From DATCHW01 sp963806045 (GTDB lineage Bacteria > Bacteroidota > Ignavibacteria > Tepidaquicellales > Tepidaquicellaceae): a DNA stretch of 64,000 bases. A program made the position numbers and the translations under genes. The stretch is from the NCBI GenBank assembly GCA_963806045.1, contig CAWDWP010000015.1, positions 186,001 to 250,000 of the forward strand, written 5' to 3'. How positions within the stretch are numbered: the stretch's first letter is position 1; every line of letters starts with the position of its first letter. The notes below the pieces were generated by a model, which worked only from the letters and a program-made list of their open reading frames with translations, ran no database searches and was not told where the DNA came from. Of the stretch, positions 7,988 to 15,788 are shown in pieces.

Positions 7988-8308
7988 TTAAAATGATTTT
8001 TTATTTCCCCCACCGTTCCGTTCCCAGACCGCACCATGACACTGGTAGCAGGAATTTGCCCACTTATAAACACCATTTATTAATGAAACTTTCCCGCGTA
8101 AATCAGTTGTATGACAATCATCACATTCATCGGGGGTCATCTCTTCTCTATCATTTCCTTTATGCAGTGCTCCCCCTAAACTGTTCACGTGGTCAGAGGG
8201 GATATCTTTTTTAGGATTTGTGGAAAATAATCCGTCACAACCGGATAATAAGAAGAGAAAGGTACCAAGAAATACAATAATTAATAATGAAACAGACTTT
8301 TTCGACAT
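7988..8308 (-). CDS. Di-haem c-type cytochrome lipoprotein
   Basis: 106 aa. Lipobox LLSGC (Cys 24) followed by a short domain with two CxxCH haem motifs, CDDCH (62-66) and CYQCH (87-91). It does not resemble a standard class I cytochrome and is nearer to short multihaem electron carriers. First gene of the minus-strand redox cluster ending at apbE, so it probably shares its promoter upstream of 8308. A periplasm-facing, lipid-anchored electron carrier is the natural reading; partner unknown. Confidence 0.85.
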   Translation of the reverse strand: MSKKSVSLLIIVFLGTFLFLLSGCDGLFSTNPKKDIPSDHVNSLGGALHKGNDREEMTPDECDDCHTTDLRGKVSLINGVYKWANSCYQCHGAVWERNGGGNKKSF

Positions 8309-8639
8309 TTCTTTTTAATTATATGAAAACTAAATATTTATTTTACTATTTTCAACTTATAAAATAGGTTTTTAATTAAACCATTGTTCGGTATTTTTGT
8401 CAAATTAATATACATATTTAACTTCAGTAAATTTTTATGAAGTCTTTTTATGATTTAGTATTAATTTCTTGTTCTTATAACAGCGCTTGTTATACACTTG
8501 TTCCACAGTATCATAAAGCATCGTATCTCTAAAAATATATTTTCGCAGGAACTATTTGAGACAGGTGTAGTATATATGTATAAGAATATGATGAGAAATA
8601 CAGAAAAACAGGTTATTTATCAAAAATAAACTCATTTAA
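8309..8639. promoter_or_regulatory. Divergent intergenic region with operator-like palindrome
   Basis: AT-rich region between the leftward cytochrome cluster and the rightward LVIVD gene. The only clear element is TATAACA-GCGCT-TGTTATA at 8476-8494, with perfect 7-bp arms, which looks like a dimeric repressor site. I could not match it to a known regulator. No ORF or RNA gene is seen. Confidence 0.4.
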
Positions 8640-9647
8640 ATGAAAAAGATATTATTTTTAATATTACCGGTTGTTTTAATATCGGCATTTAGTTTTTACA
8701 GTTGTAACGACAACATTAATGGCGTTAATCCCAACGAAGGTATTCCAATGCAGTTTATCTCAAGTTATAATACTGGCGGATACTGTTATAATTCTTATAC
8801 CAGAAATCTCGGTGGAAATGATTATGCATTTCTTTCATTAGATACATCGGGAATCGAAATTCTGAATATCAATAATCCTTCATCACCTCAATTTGTTGCA
8901 GGATATAATATTGCAGGGAATGTGGAAGATATTTCTGTAAATTATTTGAATAATACAACATTTATGTTCGTTGCATCAGGAACAGGCGGATTGAAGGTTC
9001 TGAATATATCAGATTTTTCAAATCCTTTATTGGATACAACAATCACTTATTCCGGGGATTACATAAATACTGTTTTCGTGGATGAATATCATAAGACACT
9101 TTATGCAGGAAGCACAAATGCCAAAGTTTATGTTTACGATATTACTAATCTTCCGAATATAACAAACTTAAGTACGTATTCGAGTTTTAGCAGCATCAAT
9201 GAAATACAGGTTTTTAATAATATAGCTTACGTAGCTGAGGACGGTGGATTGGATATTGTTAATGTTTCTAATCCAAATTTTCCAAGCAGAATTTCCCAGG
9301 GCAATTCAAATGATTATGCCTATGACGTGAAAATAACAGGAACATTGGCTGTAATAGCTAATAACGCGAATGGAGTTCTATTGCTCGATGTATCAAATCC
9401 TTCAAATCCTAGAGAAATAAGTTTTCTGGATACTTATGATATTGGACTAGCTTGCTCAGTTAACGGAAATTTGGTCTATGTAGCGGAAGATGCCGGAGGA
9501 GTTGAAGTATACGATATTTCAAACCCGTCAAATCCTGTATTTGTAGCTTTCTATCAGACTAATTCTTTTTCTCAAAATGTAAGCTACTTTAATGGGAATG
9601 TTTATGTTTCTAATTATAATGACTTTGTAGTATTGCGATTTCCGTGA
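8640..9647 (+). CDS. LVIVD-repeat beta-propeller lipoprotein
   Basis: 335 aa. Signal sequence with lipobox-like FYSC (Cys 22), then about six repeats of the LVIVD type (for example VLNISDFSNP, LLLDVSNPSNPREI, VEVYDISNPSNPVFV), each about 42 residues, which form a beta-propeller blade. Such proteins are surface or periplasmic and of unknown function. It stands alone, reading rightward from a divergent promoter region shared with the redox cluster. Confidence 0.88.
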   Translation: MKKILFLILPVVLISAFSFYSCNDNINGVNPNEGIPMQFISSYNTGGYCYNSYTRNLGGNDYAFLSLDTSGIEILNINNPSSPQFVAGYNIAGNVEDISVNYLNNTTFMFVASGTGGLKVLNISDFSNPLLDTTITYSGDYINTVFVDEYHKTLYAGSTNAKVYVYDITNLPNITNLSTYSSFSSINEIQVFNNIAYVAEDGGLDIVNVSNPNFPSRISQGNSNDYAYDVKITGTLAVIANNANGVLLLDVSNPSNPREISFLDTYDIGLACSVNGNLVYVAEDAGGVEVYDISNPSNPVFVAFYQTNSFSQNVSYFNGNVYVSNYNDFVVLRFP

Positions 9648-9933
9648 TAAAACCTTAATTTTTGTAAAAGATTATTAAATATCACCCGGATATAAAAACA
9701 TCTCACGCTTCCAGTCGTTTTATTTTTCGGTCTGCAGATAAGATTAATTCTCCTGAAAAAATAAATCAGGATTTATAAGTTGATTTAATATTTGCCGAAA
9801 AACTATTTTTGCAATAACAAATAAAAGAAATAAATTTTAATAAAATGTGCTGGTTAAATAATATTATATATTTTACAAACAGAATATATTAACTTACAAT
9901 AAGGATTAACCAGCAAAGAAAGGAAATAATTAT

Positions 9934-11496
9934 ATGAAATCAGAATCGTTCAATTTAAGCAAACCTATGTTATCTTTGCTGGAAAAGCACGGTATTACAA
10001 TCGCAACTCCGATTCAGCAGGAGATTATTCCGGGTATTTTAGCGGGAAGAGATATACTTGCACAGTCGGAAACCGGCTCAGGAAAGACTATCAGTTTTGC
10101 AGTACCTATTTTAGAACACATGAATCAGCAAGATGGATTATGCGCACTTGTACTTGTACCGACCAGGGAACTATGTATGCAGGTTGCCGGTGAATTTTCG
10201 AAATTTTCTCAGGGTAAGAAGCTTGGTGTAACAGCTGTCTATGGAGGTGCATCGATTAATGACCAGATAAGAAAAATCCGGAAAACAAATGTAGTCGTAG
10301 CAACACCCGGAAGATTAATAGACCTCCTTAACCGGAAGGAAATGCGGCTCGATAAAATACGTTTTCTTGTATTTGATGAAGCTGACAGAATGCTTGATAT
10401 GGGTTTCATACCCGATGTCGAAAGAATTCTTAAACACATACCTCAAAACAGGCAAACTATGCTATTCAGTGCAACAGTATCGAAGGAAATTGCCAAACTG
10501 AGTCAGAAATATCTTAAAAATCCATTGAGTGTATCATTTGCTTCAGAGGTAACACCTGAGTTTTTAAGACAAACTTATTACCAAATCTCCCAGGACCAGA
10601 AGCTTTCATTATTAATTCATCTTTTGAAACACGAAAGGGATCTTGCTCTTGTATTTTGCAACAGAAAACATGTTACTTCCAAACTCGCAAACAAACTTAT
10701 CGAACAAGGCGTGAACGCAAAATGTCTTCACGGTGATATGTCACAGAGTCAGCGGGAAAGGGTTACTGCAGATTTCAGGAAAAAAAGATTCAACGTTTTA
10801 ATTGCGACTGACGTGGCATCCAGGGGACTCCATATCGAAGATATTTCTCACGTTTATAACTACGAAATTCCAAAGGATGTTGAATCATATACTCACAGAA
10901 TTGGAAGAACAGCGCGCGCCGGTAAGAAAGGAGAGGCAATATCATTTGTTTCAGGAGGAGAGGACCAGAAGTTTTTCAAGCAAATTCTTTTCGAACACAG
11001 GGGAAGCATTTCTTTAAAAACCGTTGATGGTATTCACTTGCCTAAATCTTCTGTACAACCTCCGAAGCGTGAAAATAAATTCAGGGATAAAACTAAACAA
11101 TACCCCGAAAGAAAATCACACGCTTATAACGAAAATAAATTTAACCGCTCTGATGAAGAAAAACCTAAATCATTCGGTGATAAGAAACCGGGCGGCTTTG
11201 ATAAAAACAAATCAAAATACTGGGATAAAAAGAAATCAAAACCTTTTGATAAGAGTAAAGCGAAGCCCTACATTGATAATTCTATAGAAACATTCGTAGA
11301 GAAAAAATCAACCGGCTTCGGTAAAAGCAAACCTAAATACTGGGATAAGAATAAACCGAAATCTTTTGGCAAATCAAAATCTAATTCCACAGGCAAAGGA
11401 ACCCCCGGAACCTGGGAAGAAAGAAAACCTAAATTCTGGGTAGAAAAAAAAGCAAAAACCTGGAGAGATAAGTTAGTGAAAATGGTTGGTAAGTAA
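9934..11496 (+). CDS. DEAD-box RNA helicase, RhlE type, with long basic repeat tail
   Basis: 520 aa. Core residues about 1-370: Q-motif (GITIATPIQQE), AQSETGSGKT (Walker A), PTRELCMQV, TPGRLIDL, DEAD (VFDEADRMLDMGF), SAT, and helicase-C motifs ATDVASRGLHIE and HRIGRTARAGKKGE. It fits the RhlE/CsdA ATP-dependent RNA helicases that act in ribosome assembly and RNA decay, often cold-induced. From about residue 385 the protein turns into a Lys-rich tail with imperfect repeats of the form KPKxxxxK, including two copies of a KYWDK block, likely an unstructured RNA-binding extension. The ATG follows AAAGAAAGGAAA. Single gene. Confidence 0.95.
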   Translation: MKSESFNLSKPMLSLLEKHGITIATPIQQEIIPGILAGRDILAQSETGSGKTISFAVPILEHMNQQDGLCALVLVPTRELCMQVAGEFSKFSQGKKLGVTAVYGGASINDQIRKIRKTNVVVATPGRLIDLLNRKEMRLDKIRFLVFDEADRMLDMGFIPDVERILKHIPQNRQTMLFSATVSKEIAKLSQKYLKNPLSVSFASEVTPEFLRQTYYQISQDQKLSLLIHLLKHERDLALVFCNRKHVTSKLANKLIEQGVNAKCLHGDMSQSQRERVTADFRKKRFNVLIATDVASRGLHIEDISHVYNYEIPKDVESYTHRIGRTARAGKKGEAISFVSGGEDQKFFKQILFEHRGSISLKTVDGIHLPKSSVQPPKRENKFRDKTKQYPERKSHAYNENKFNRSDEEKPKSFGDKKPGGFDKNKSKYWDKKKSKPFDKSKAKPYIDNSIETFVEKKSTGFGKSKPKYWDKNKPKSFGKSKSNSTGKGTPGTWEERKPKFWVEKKAKTWRDKLVKMVGK

Positions 11497-11683
11497 TTAC
11501 CGGGAAATTTCCTGCAATCCCTGATGATCAAAATTCGATAGGAAATGGTTAAAATCAGAACCCTGCTCATATAATTATAATGCTAAGTCTAAGTAATAAT
11601 ACTCAATAGAAACTTTCATTTTATTAAACTATATTTTTGCTTAAATTGGAATCAATTAGAAATCAAATTAAATAATAATAGAT

Positions 11684-12748
11684 ATGAGAATCGGAATTCT
11701 AAAGGAAACTCATTTTGAAGAGAAACGTGTTGCTCTTACACCTGCAGGAGTAAAATCATTAGTTGAACATGAGAATCAGGTTTTTGTCGAAAAGGATGCA
11801 GGACTTCAAAGTCATTTCAGGGATGATGAGTATGAAAAAGTCGGGGCACAAATTGTATATTCAGCTGAAGAAGTTTTTAATCGCTCGGAGTTAATAGTTA
11901 AAGTTTCTTCTTTTTCAGATGATGAAGCTGAAAATCTGAATGATGGACAGATTGTATTCTCATTCCTTCATCTCTTTATGAGGAAAAAATTAATTGATAT
12001 TTTCAAGAAAAAGAAAATTACTTCAATTGGATTTGAATTAGTTGAAAATTATTCCGGTGGATTTCCAATTCTCAGTGCTATGAGCGAAATAGCCGGACAA
12101 ATGGCTATTCAAATAGCAGCTCGCTTTTTAGAAAATCATATCGACATCAGCCGCGGAACACTTCTCGGCGGAATAACGGGTGTTGCACCTGCTTCAATTG
12201 TAATTTTGGGTGCGGGAACCGTTGGATATAATGCTGCGAGGGCTGCTATCGGACTTGGTGCGCAGGTTGTAATTCTTGATAAAGATATACAAAAACTTCG
12301 CAAAGTCGAAGATAATTTAGGAAAACATGTAACAACAGTGGCTCTCAACCCTTACACAATAGAACGTGCCGTAAAATTTGCTGATGTATTAATTGGAGCT
12401 GTTTTGATGAAAGGGGAAATAACTCCGCATCTCGTTACTAAAGAAATGGTCAAGACGATGAAAACAGGAGCTGTTATTATTGATGTATCAATCGACCAGG
12501 GCGGGTGCATTGAAACAAGCCGTCTTACTACAATCTCAAGCCCGACTTATATTGTCGACCACGTTATACATTATTGCGTCCCGAACATTCCGGCAACAGT
12601 CTCGCGTACTGCAAGTTACAGTCTCAATAATATTATTATAGATTATCTACTTGATATAACAAAATTAGGTTTGGAAAATGCTTTAAAAGATAATCCCGGT
12701 TTAGCAAAAGGTGTTTGCACAAAAGATGGAGTTTATACAATAGAATAA
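11684..12748 (+). CDS. ald: Alanine dehydrogenase
   Basis: 354 aa of the AlaDH/PNT family: N-terminal catalytic domain beginning MRIGILKETHFEEKRVALTPAG with the conserved Lys/Arg residues, then an NAD-binding domain with VILGAGTVGYNAARAAIGLGA (GxGxxG) and a further conserved stretch VIDVSIDQGGC. The enzyme interconverts L-alanine and pyruvate + NH4+ with NAD. Its last 26 codons are present a second time at 14614-14691, in diverged form, on the far side of the hipBST module. The product is close to full family length, so this copy is probably functional. Confidence 0.9.
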   Translation: MRIGILKETHFEEKRVALTPAGVKSLVEHENQVFVEKDAGLQSHFRDDEYEKVGAQIVYSAEEVFNRSELIVKVSSFSDDEAENLNDGQIVFSFLHLFMRKKLIDIFKKKKITSIGFELVENYSGGFPILSAMSEIAGQMAIQIAARFLENHIDISRGTLLGGITGVAPASIVILGAGTVGYNAARAAIGLGAQVVILDKDIQKLRKVEDNLGKHVTTVALNPYTIERAVKFADVLIGAVLMKGEITPHLVTKEMVKTMKTGAVIIDVSIDQGGCIETSRLTTISSPTYIVDHVIHYCVPNIPATVSRTASYSLNNIIIDYLLDITKLGLENALKDNPGLAKGVCTKDGVYTIE

Positions 12749-12761
12749 AACTGTTGTAAGA

Positions 12762-13769
12762 TTATATAGAATTTAACCTATTTCGCCGGGTCTTATATTC
12801 TTGCAAATATGTCTTTTTACATTTTTCATCTAAAAAAGATCTATCTGTCAATTGCTCAACTTTAATTTGTTCAGTTAAAAAAGAGTTTAGTATATTTTCA
12901 ATATCTTTTTCAGGAATTTCAATTCGCTTTCCAAATTCAATAAAGTCAAGTTTCCCGGGATGGTTTGTTTTATTATAAAACTCAGATTTGAAGTCGTCAA
13001 CAAACAACCCGTTCTTTAATGCAAAATCAGTATCATCAACATGTAATCGCGAATTCACTAAATCATAAGCAGGACTTAAGATATAATCTCCTGATGGCGT
13101 TTCCAAAAGCGAAAAATTTTTTAAATGTGCATCACCATTAGAAAAGAGATAATTAAAAATAACTAATTTATAAAATTTTTCGATCTCAACCTTATAAGCT
13201 GGGACGTATTTTTTTAAAAGTTGACCAACTTCTTCATAACTATAGTCGTATTTAAAATCAGCACCAGCAGTATCTTTTGTTTTACCGGCAAGTGATGCAA
13301 AATCTTCTTTTCCTAATTTATTTCCGGCAGGATTAACATCAAATCTTTTTGTTATGTAAGCGGCTTCTCCATTCCTGAAAAATATTAACCCATTTTCTGC
13401 TGAATTGATACCAAAAACTTGTTTTGCAATTTGCATTGTTAAATGTTCGTTTGCCGGAACCTGTGTATACTTTCTTAAATCCCTTGGGATTGGTTTTAGA
13501 ATATAAGTTCCCTGTTCACCTTTTTCTGTAAGGCGAAGTTTGTTTTTTATCAATATCATCGAAACTTTTTCCTGTACACCCGAAATAGAAATCCTGCTTC
13601 TATTCTCTAAAAATTTTTCTGCATCTTCACTGTCTGTATTTGGCGGCGAATAAGGTAGAATATGACTCACATTTCTTCCCATAAAAAGATTTTTCAAACA
13701 ACTTCGGCTGTAAGTATTAAATCCGGGAGCAAGAGTTCCGGGACAATTATTTATCGTTTGGAAGTCCAT
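12762..13769 (-). CDS. hipT: HipT-type Ser/Thr kinase toxin (short HipA)
   Basis: 335 aa, the HipA kinase core without the N-terminal subdomain, the arrangement known for HipT of HipBST systems. Visible motifs: SISGVQEK (residues 61-68; the Ser-Ile-Ser autophosphorylation site of HipT and Gly-rich loop), YILKP with the ATP-binding Lys (about 92), AYITKRFD, catalytic loop NGDAHLKN (D213, N218) and the metal-binding Asp in SPAYDLV (D236). It overlaps the preceding hipS by one base (TAATG). E. coli HipT phosphorylates tryptophanyl-tRNA synthetase; the target here is unknown. All kinase residues look intact. Confidence 0.88.
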   Translation of the reverse strand: MDFQTINNCPGTLAPGFNTYSRSCLKNLFMGRNVSHILPYSPPNTDSEDAEKFLENRSRISISGVQEKVSMILIKNKLRLTEKGEQGTYILKPIPRDLRKYTQVPANEHLTMQIAKQVFGINSAENGLIFFRNGEAAYITKRFDVNPAGNKLGKEDFASLAGKTKDTAGADFKYDYSYEEVGQLLKKYVPAYKVEIEKFYKLVIFNYLFSNGDAHLKNFSLLETPSGDYILSPAYDLVNSRLHVDDTDFALKNGLFVDDFKSEFYNKTNHPGKLDFIEFGKRIEIPEKDIENILNSFLTEQIKVEQLTDRSFLDEKCKKTYLQEYKTRRNRLNSI

Positions 13770-14098
13770 TATTTATTCTCCATTGGTTTTACAGTTATTG
13801 CTCCTATTGTATCGTATTGAGCAACGGCTAATAATAGTCCGAAATTATCACTCTCATCGATTTTTAATTTCACACTTTGCAGTTTTTTATTTACCCCCTC
13901 TGAGAGCATGTTATAAAAAAATGGGAATAAATAATTTGATTTATATATCCTTTTTGACTTCGGTAAGGTCAAACTAATTGCCGGCTTTAATGAATCAGTA
14001 TAATAACTTTCATCATATTCAAATGTAAAATTGTTTTTATTTTCTTCCTTTAGAATTCCTGCAAATTCTCCATTTCTATATACTCCGGCTATTCTCAT
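13769..14098 (-). CDS. hipS: HipS-type antitoxin (detached HipA N-subdomain 1)
   Basis: 109 aa corresponding to the N-terminal subdomain of HipA as a separate protein: VYRNGEFAGILKE, FEYDESYY, ISLTLPKSK and FFYNMLSEG are the recognisable family positions. In HipBST systems this piece (HipS) is the antitoxin that inhibits HipT, whereas HipB only augments it. Stop and hipT start share one base, so the two are coupled; hipB ends 5 bases upstream. Confidence 0.85.
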   Translation of the reverse strand: MRIAGVYRNGEFAGILKEENKNNFTFEYDESYYTDSLKPAISLTLPKSKRIYKSNYLFPFFYNMLSEGVNKKLQSVKLKIDESDNFGLLLAVAQYDTIGAITVKPMENK

Positions 14099-14103
14099 TT
14101 ACT

Positions 14104-14313
14104 TTATTTTAAATTTTTGACTTCTATGTTGAAATCCAGACCTAATATATCTAATATTTTTTTTAATGTTTCAATAGACGGATTAAATCGCCCTGTTTCA
14201 ATTAAATATATTGTATTCAAGCTTACCCCGGACATTCGAGCTAAATCTCGCTGTGTTATGTCCAATTCATATCTTCTATTTTTAATCGCATTTCCGACCT
14301 CTTTTAATAACAT
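14104..14313 (-). CDS. hipB: HipB-type Xre helix-turn-helix regulator
   Basis: 69 aa from ATG 14313 (a TTG at 14352 would add 13 residues, but this would start inside the promoter described here). A single HTH_3/Xre domain: ITQRDLARMSGVSLNTIYLIETGRF includes both helices of the HTH, and PSIETLKKILDILGL follows as in HipB. It should bind the hip promoter and autoregulate. First gene of the hipB-hipS-hipT operon. Confidence 0.88.
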   Translation of the reverse strand: MLLKEVGNAIKNRRYELDITQRDLARMSGVSLNTIYLIETGRFNPSIETLKKILDILGLDFNIEVKNLK

Positions 14314-14332
14314 TATATTGTGAATTTTAATA

Positions 14333-14363
14333 CAAATATAATACTGATACAATTAATATACAA
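14333..14363 (-). promoter_or_regulatory. Bacteroidetes-type promoter of hipBST
   Basis: On the minus strand, TTG (14363-14361), 20-bp spacer, TATATTTG (14340-14333). This matches the TTTG...TAnnTTTG consensus known for Bacteroidetes primary sigma factor and lies 20 bases before the hipB ATG, implying a very short leader. Confidence 0.5.
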
Positions 14364-14480
14364 CATAATTCTTACTATATAGGGATTTTATGTGTAATAA
14401 TTATTTTTTAAAATATATTACGTTTGAATTCACTGTATATTGTGATTATGACTTCAATATCACTAATAAATACTAATATT

Positions 14481-14516
14481 TAAGCTATAACCACATTATA
14501 ATGTGGTTATAGCTTA
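14481..14516. repeat. Perfect 36-bp palindrome
   Basis: TAAGCTATAACCACATTA followed immediately by its exact reverse complement (18 + 18, no spacer). It is not followed by a T tract and lies upstream of hipB on the non-coding side. It could be a regulator site, a replication/recombination site or a cruciform. Confidence 0.85.
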
Positions 14517-14529
14517 TTAATTTACAAGA

Positions 14530-14575
14530 GCAATATAGTTATGACTATTTAGCTTTATAAATGCAATATAGTTAT
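14530..14575. repeat. 13-bp direct repeat pair
   Basis: GCAATATAGTTAT occurs at 14530-14542 and 14563-14575, a period of 33 bp (about three helical turns), beside the 36-bp palindrome and between hipB and the ald remnant. Spacing on the same helix face suggests a binding site array, but this is only a hint. Confidence 0.6.
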
Positions 14576-14612
14576 ATAAAGTATAAAAAATCACTCGAAC
14601 CCAAAAAAGCAA

Positions 14613-14691
14613 TTTGGAAAATGCACTAAAAGATAATCCCGGTTTAGCAAAAGGTGTCTGCACAAAGGATGGTGTTTATATTGTAAAATGA
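14613..14691 (+). pseudogene. Second, diverged copy of the ald 3' end
   Basis: Aligns without gaps to 12670-12748, the 3' end of ald: codons LENALKDNPGLAKGVCTKDGVY then IVK and TGA instead of TIE and TAA. Most differences up to the last three codons are synonymous third- or first-position changes (GCT/GCA, TTA/CTA, GTT/GTC, AAA/AAG, GGA/GGT), so this tail evolved under selection as part of a functional ald in another lineage. The remainder of that gene is absent. Confidence 0.9.
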
Positions 14692-14726
14692 GAATCCATA
14701 ATAAATAATCGTTAGAAATATATAAA

Positions 14727-14755
14727 AGAAAGCCTGCAAATTTTACAGGCTTTCT
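14727..14755. terminator. Bidirectional terminator
   Basis: AGAAAGCCTG (14727-14736), 9-nt loop, CAGGCTTTCT (14746-14755), followed by TTATT on the plus side and preceded by TATAAAA. It lies between the ald remnant and the tRNA fragment. A related hairpin with GCCTGCA arms is found beside the intact tRNA-Ser at 17009-17025. Confidence 0.75.
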
Positions 14756-14764
14756 TTATTATCA

Positions 14765-14790
14765 GCGAGAGAGGGATTCGAACCCCCGAC
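14765..14790 (-). pseudogene. Truncated tRNA 3' end (T arm and acceptor strand)
   Basis: On the minus strand GTCGGGGGTTCGAATCCC runs into CTCTCGCTG: a T-stem GGGGG/CCCTC with TTCGAAT loop and a 3' acceptor strand. No 5' half exists in the next 100 bases. It shares 22 identical bases (14767-14788) with the intact tRNA-Ser at 17045-17066. It may be an integration remnant. Confidence 0.75.
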
Positions 14791-14815
14791 ATGTAAAATT
14801 AAGTATCTCTTTTTT

Positions 14816-14843
14816 CGTCTTACGTTTTACCTCTTACGTCTTA
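14816..14843. repeat. CGTAAGA/CGTAAAA short-period repeat
   Basis: Read on the minus strand this is TAAGACGTAAGAGGTAAAAC and continues GTAAGACG: imperfect 7-10 bp units of GTAAxACG directly at the stop codon of the adjacent gene. The same word family recurs at 47341-47385. Confidence 0.6.
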
Positions 14844-15788
14844 CTTAATTAATAACATCTTCTTCGTTTCGCTATATCCGTTTGCGGTTAATTTATAAAA
14901 ATATACTCCGCTGTTTAGCATAGACCCATCAAACGTTGCTTCATGCGTACCGGGCTGTAATTTTTCATTCACCAATGTTTGAACTTCACGACCCAAAACA
15001 TCTGACACTACTAACTTAATATAGCTTGATTTTGCGACACTAAATTTTATATTTGTTGTTGGATTAAACGGGTTTGGATAGTTCTGCCTTAACGAGAACT
15101 TTTCAGGAACTTCACCATTTGATATAACATTTACTGCAAGAGGAGTCACACGCATATTATCAGCCATGTATATAACACCATAGTCCTGACAGGTAGGTGG
15201 GTGTAAGAAATAGTGAACCACCACGCTGTCGAAACCCTGAGGGAAGCTGCATTTCAGTGTATCCACCGGCCATGTGCCCGGAAAGGTCGCGGTTCTCGTG
15301 TTGAATCCAATATAGCTGCCGTTCATATAAGCAGTCACCTTCATCGTGGCTGCGTCATCGCAGCCTAGTTCCTGGCAACAGTACATGATAGAGAAATCCG
15401 TAAGCGTCTGGTCGAAACCTATGAGAAGATCTGCAAGGTTGATGCTGCTGGGATAGATAATGTGGCCGGAAAATCCCGGCGGAGTGAAGCCAATCACGTT
15501 GGCATTCTGAATGGAATACCCCTGACCCGTCGCCGATAAATGGGCTGTAATCCCGCCCGCCGTCTGGTAGATAGGGAGAGACGTGTAAAGCGGGGCATTG
15601 TCGAAGTCAAACAGCACCAGTTGTGCGGAAGCCGGAGGAACATGTACAATCACATTGAATAATAAAGTAGTAATGCAAACTGTCAAAATTAAGTTGCATT
15701 TTCCAATTACTGATTCAATTAATCTTCTTGAGAGCAGAGAAATGAATGAAATAAAAGCGTGAGGAAGCATGATATTAATTCCTTTCAT
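14841..15788 (-). CDS. Secreted T9SS cargo protein with GC-richer foreign-looking core
   Basis: 315 aa. Hydrophobic export signal about residues 32-56 ending PASAQ; a central domain (about 57-220) with several Cys (YCCQELGCDD, PPTCQDYG) that I do not recognise beyond a beta-rich, possibly carbohydrate- or ligand-binding look; and a C-terminal type IX sorting module (LRQNYPNPFNPTTNIKF, DVLGREVQTLVNEKLQPG, GVYFYKL, TKKMLLIK). Bases about 15170-15640, coding the core, are visibly richer in G+C (ccgtcgccg, cccgcccgccgtctgg) than both ends, so the gene looks like a foreign domain placed between native export and sorting parts. It lies between two tRNA tails. Confidence 0.85.
   Translation of the reverse strand: MKGINIMLPHAFISFISLLSRRLIESVIGKCNLILTVCITTLLFNVIVHVPPASAQLVLFDFDNAPLYTSLPIYQTAGGITAHLSATGQGYSIQNANVIGFTPPGFSGHIIYPSSINLADLLIGFDQTLTDFSIMYCCQELGCDDAATMKVTAYMNGSYIGFNTRTATFPGTWPVDTLKCSFPQGFDSVVVHYFLHPPTCQDYGVIYMADNMRVTPLAVNVISNGEVPEKFSLRQNYPNPFNPTTNIKFSVAKSSYIKLVVSDVLGREVQTLVNEKLQPGTHEATFDGSMLNSGVYFYKLTANGYSETKKMLLIK

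Noticed and set aside
12762..14098. Single hipA gene broken by a frameshift
   Set aside because: Both halves have own start codons, overlap by TAATG and match HipS and HipT in length and motifs, so the split is natural.
14481..14516. Terminator
   Set aside because: No T run on either side and no gene ends there; the 36-bp perfect palindrome is more likely a protein or recombination site.
14765..14790. Complete tRNA
   Set aside because: Only T arm and 3' acceptor strand are present; no anticodon or D arm in the neighbouring sequence.
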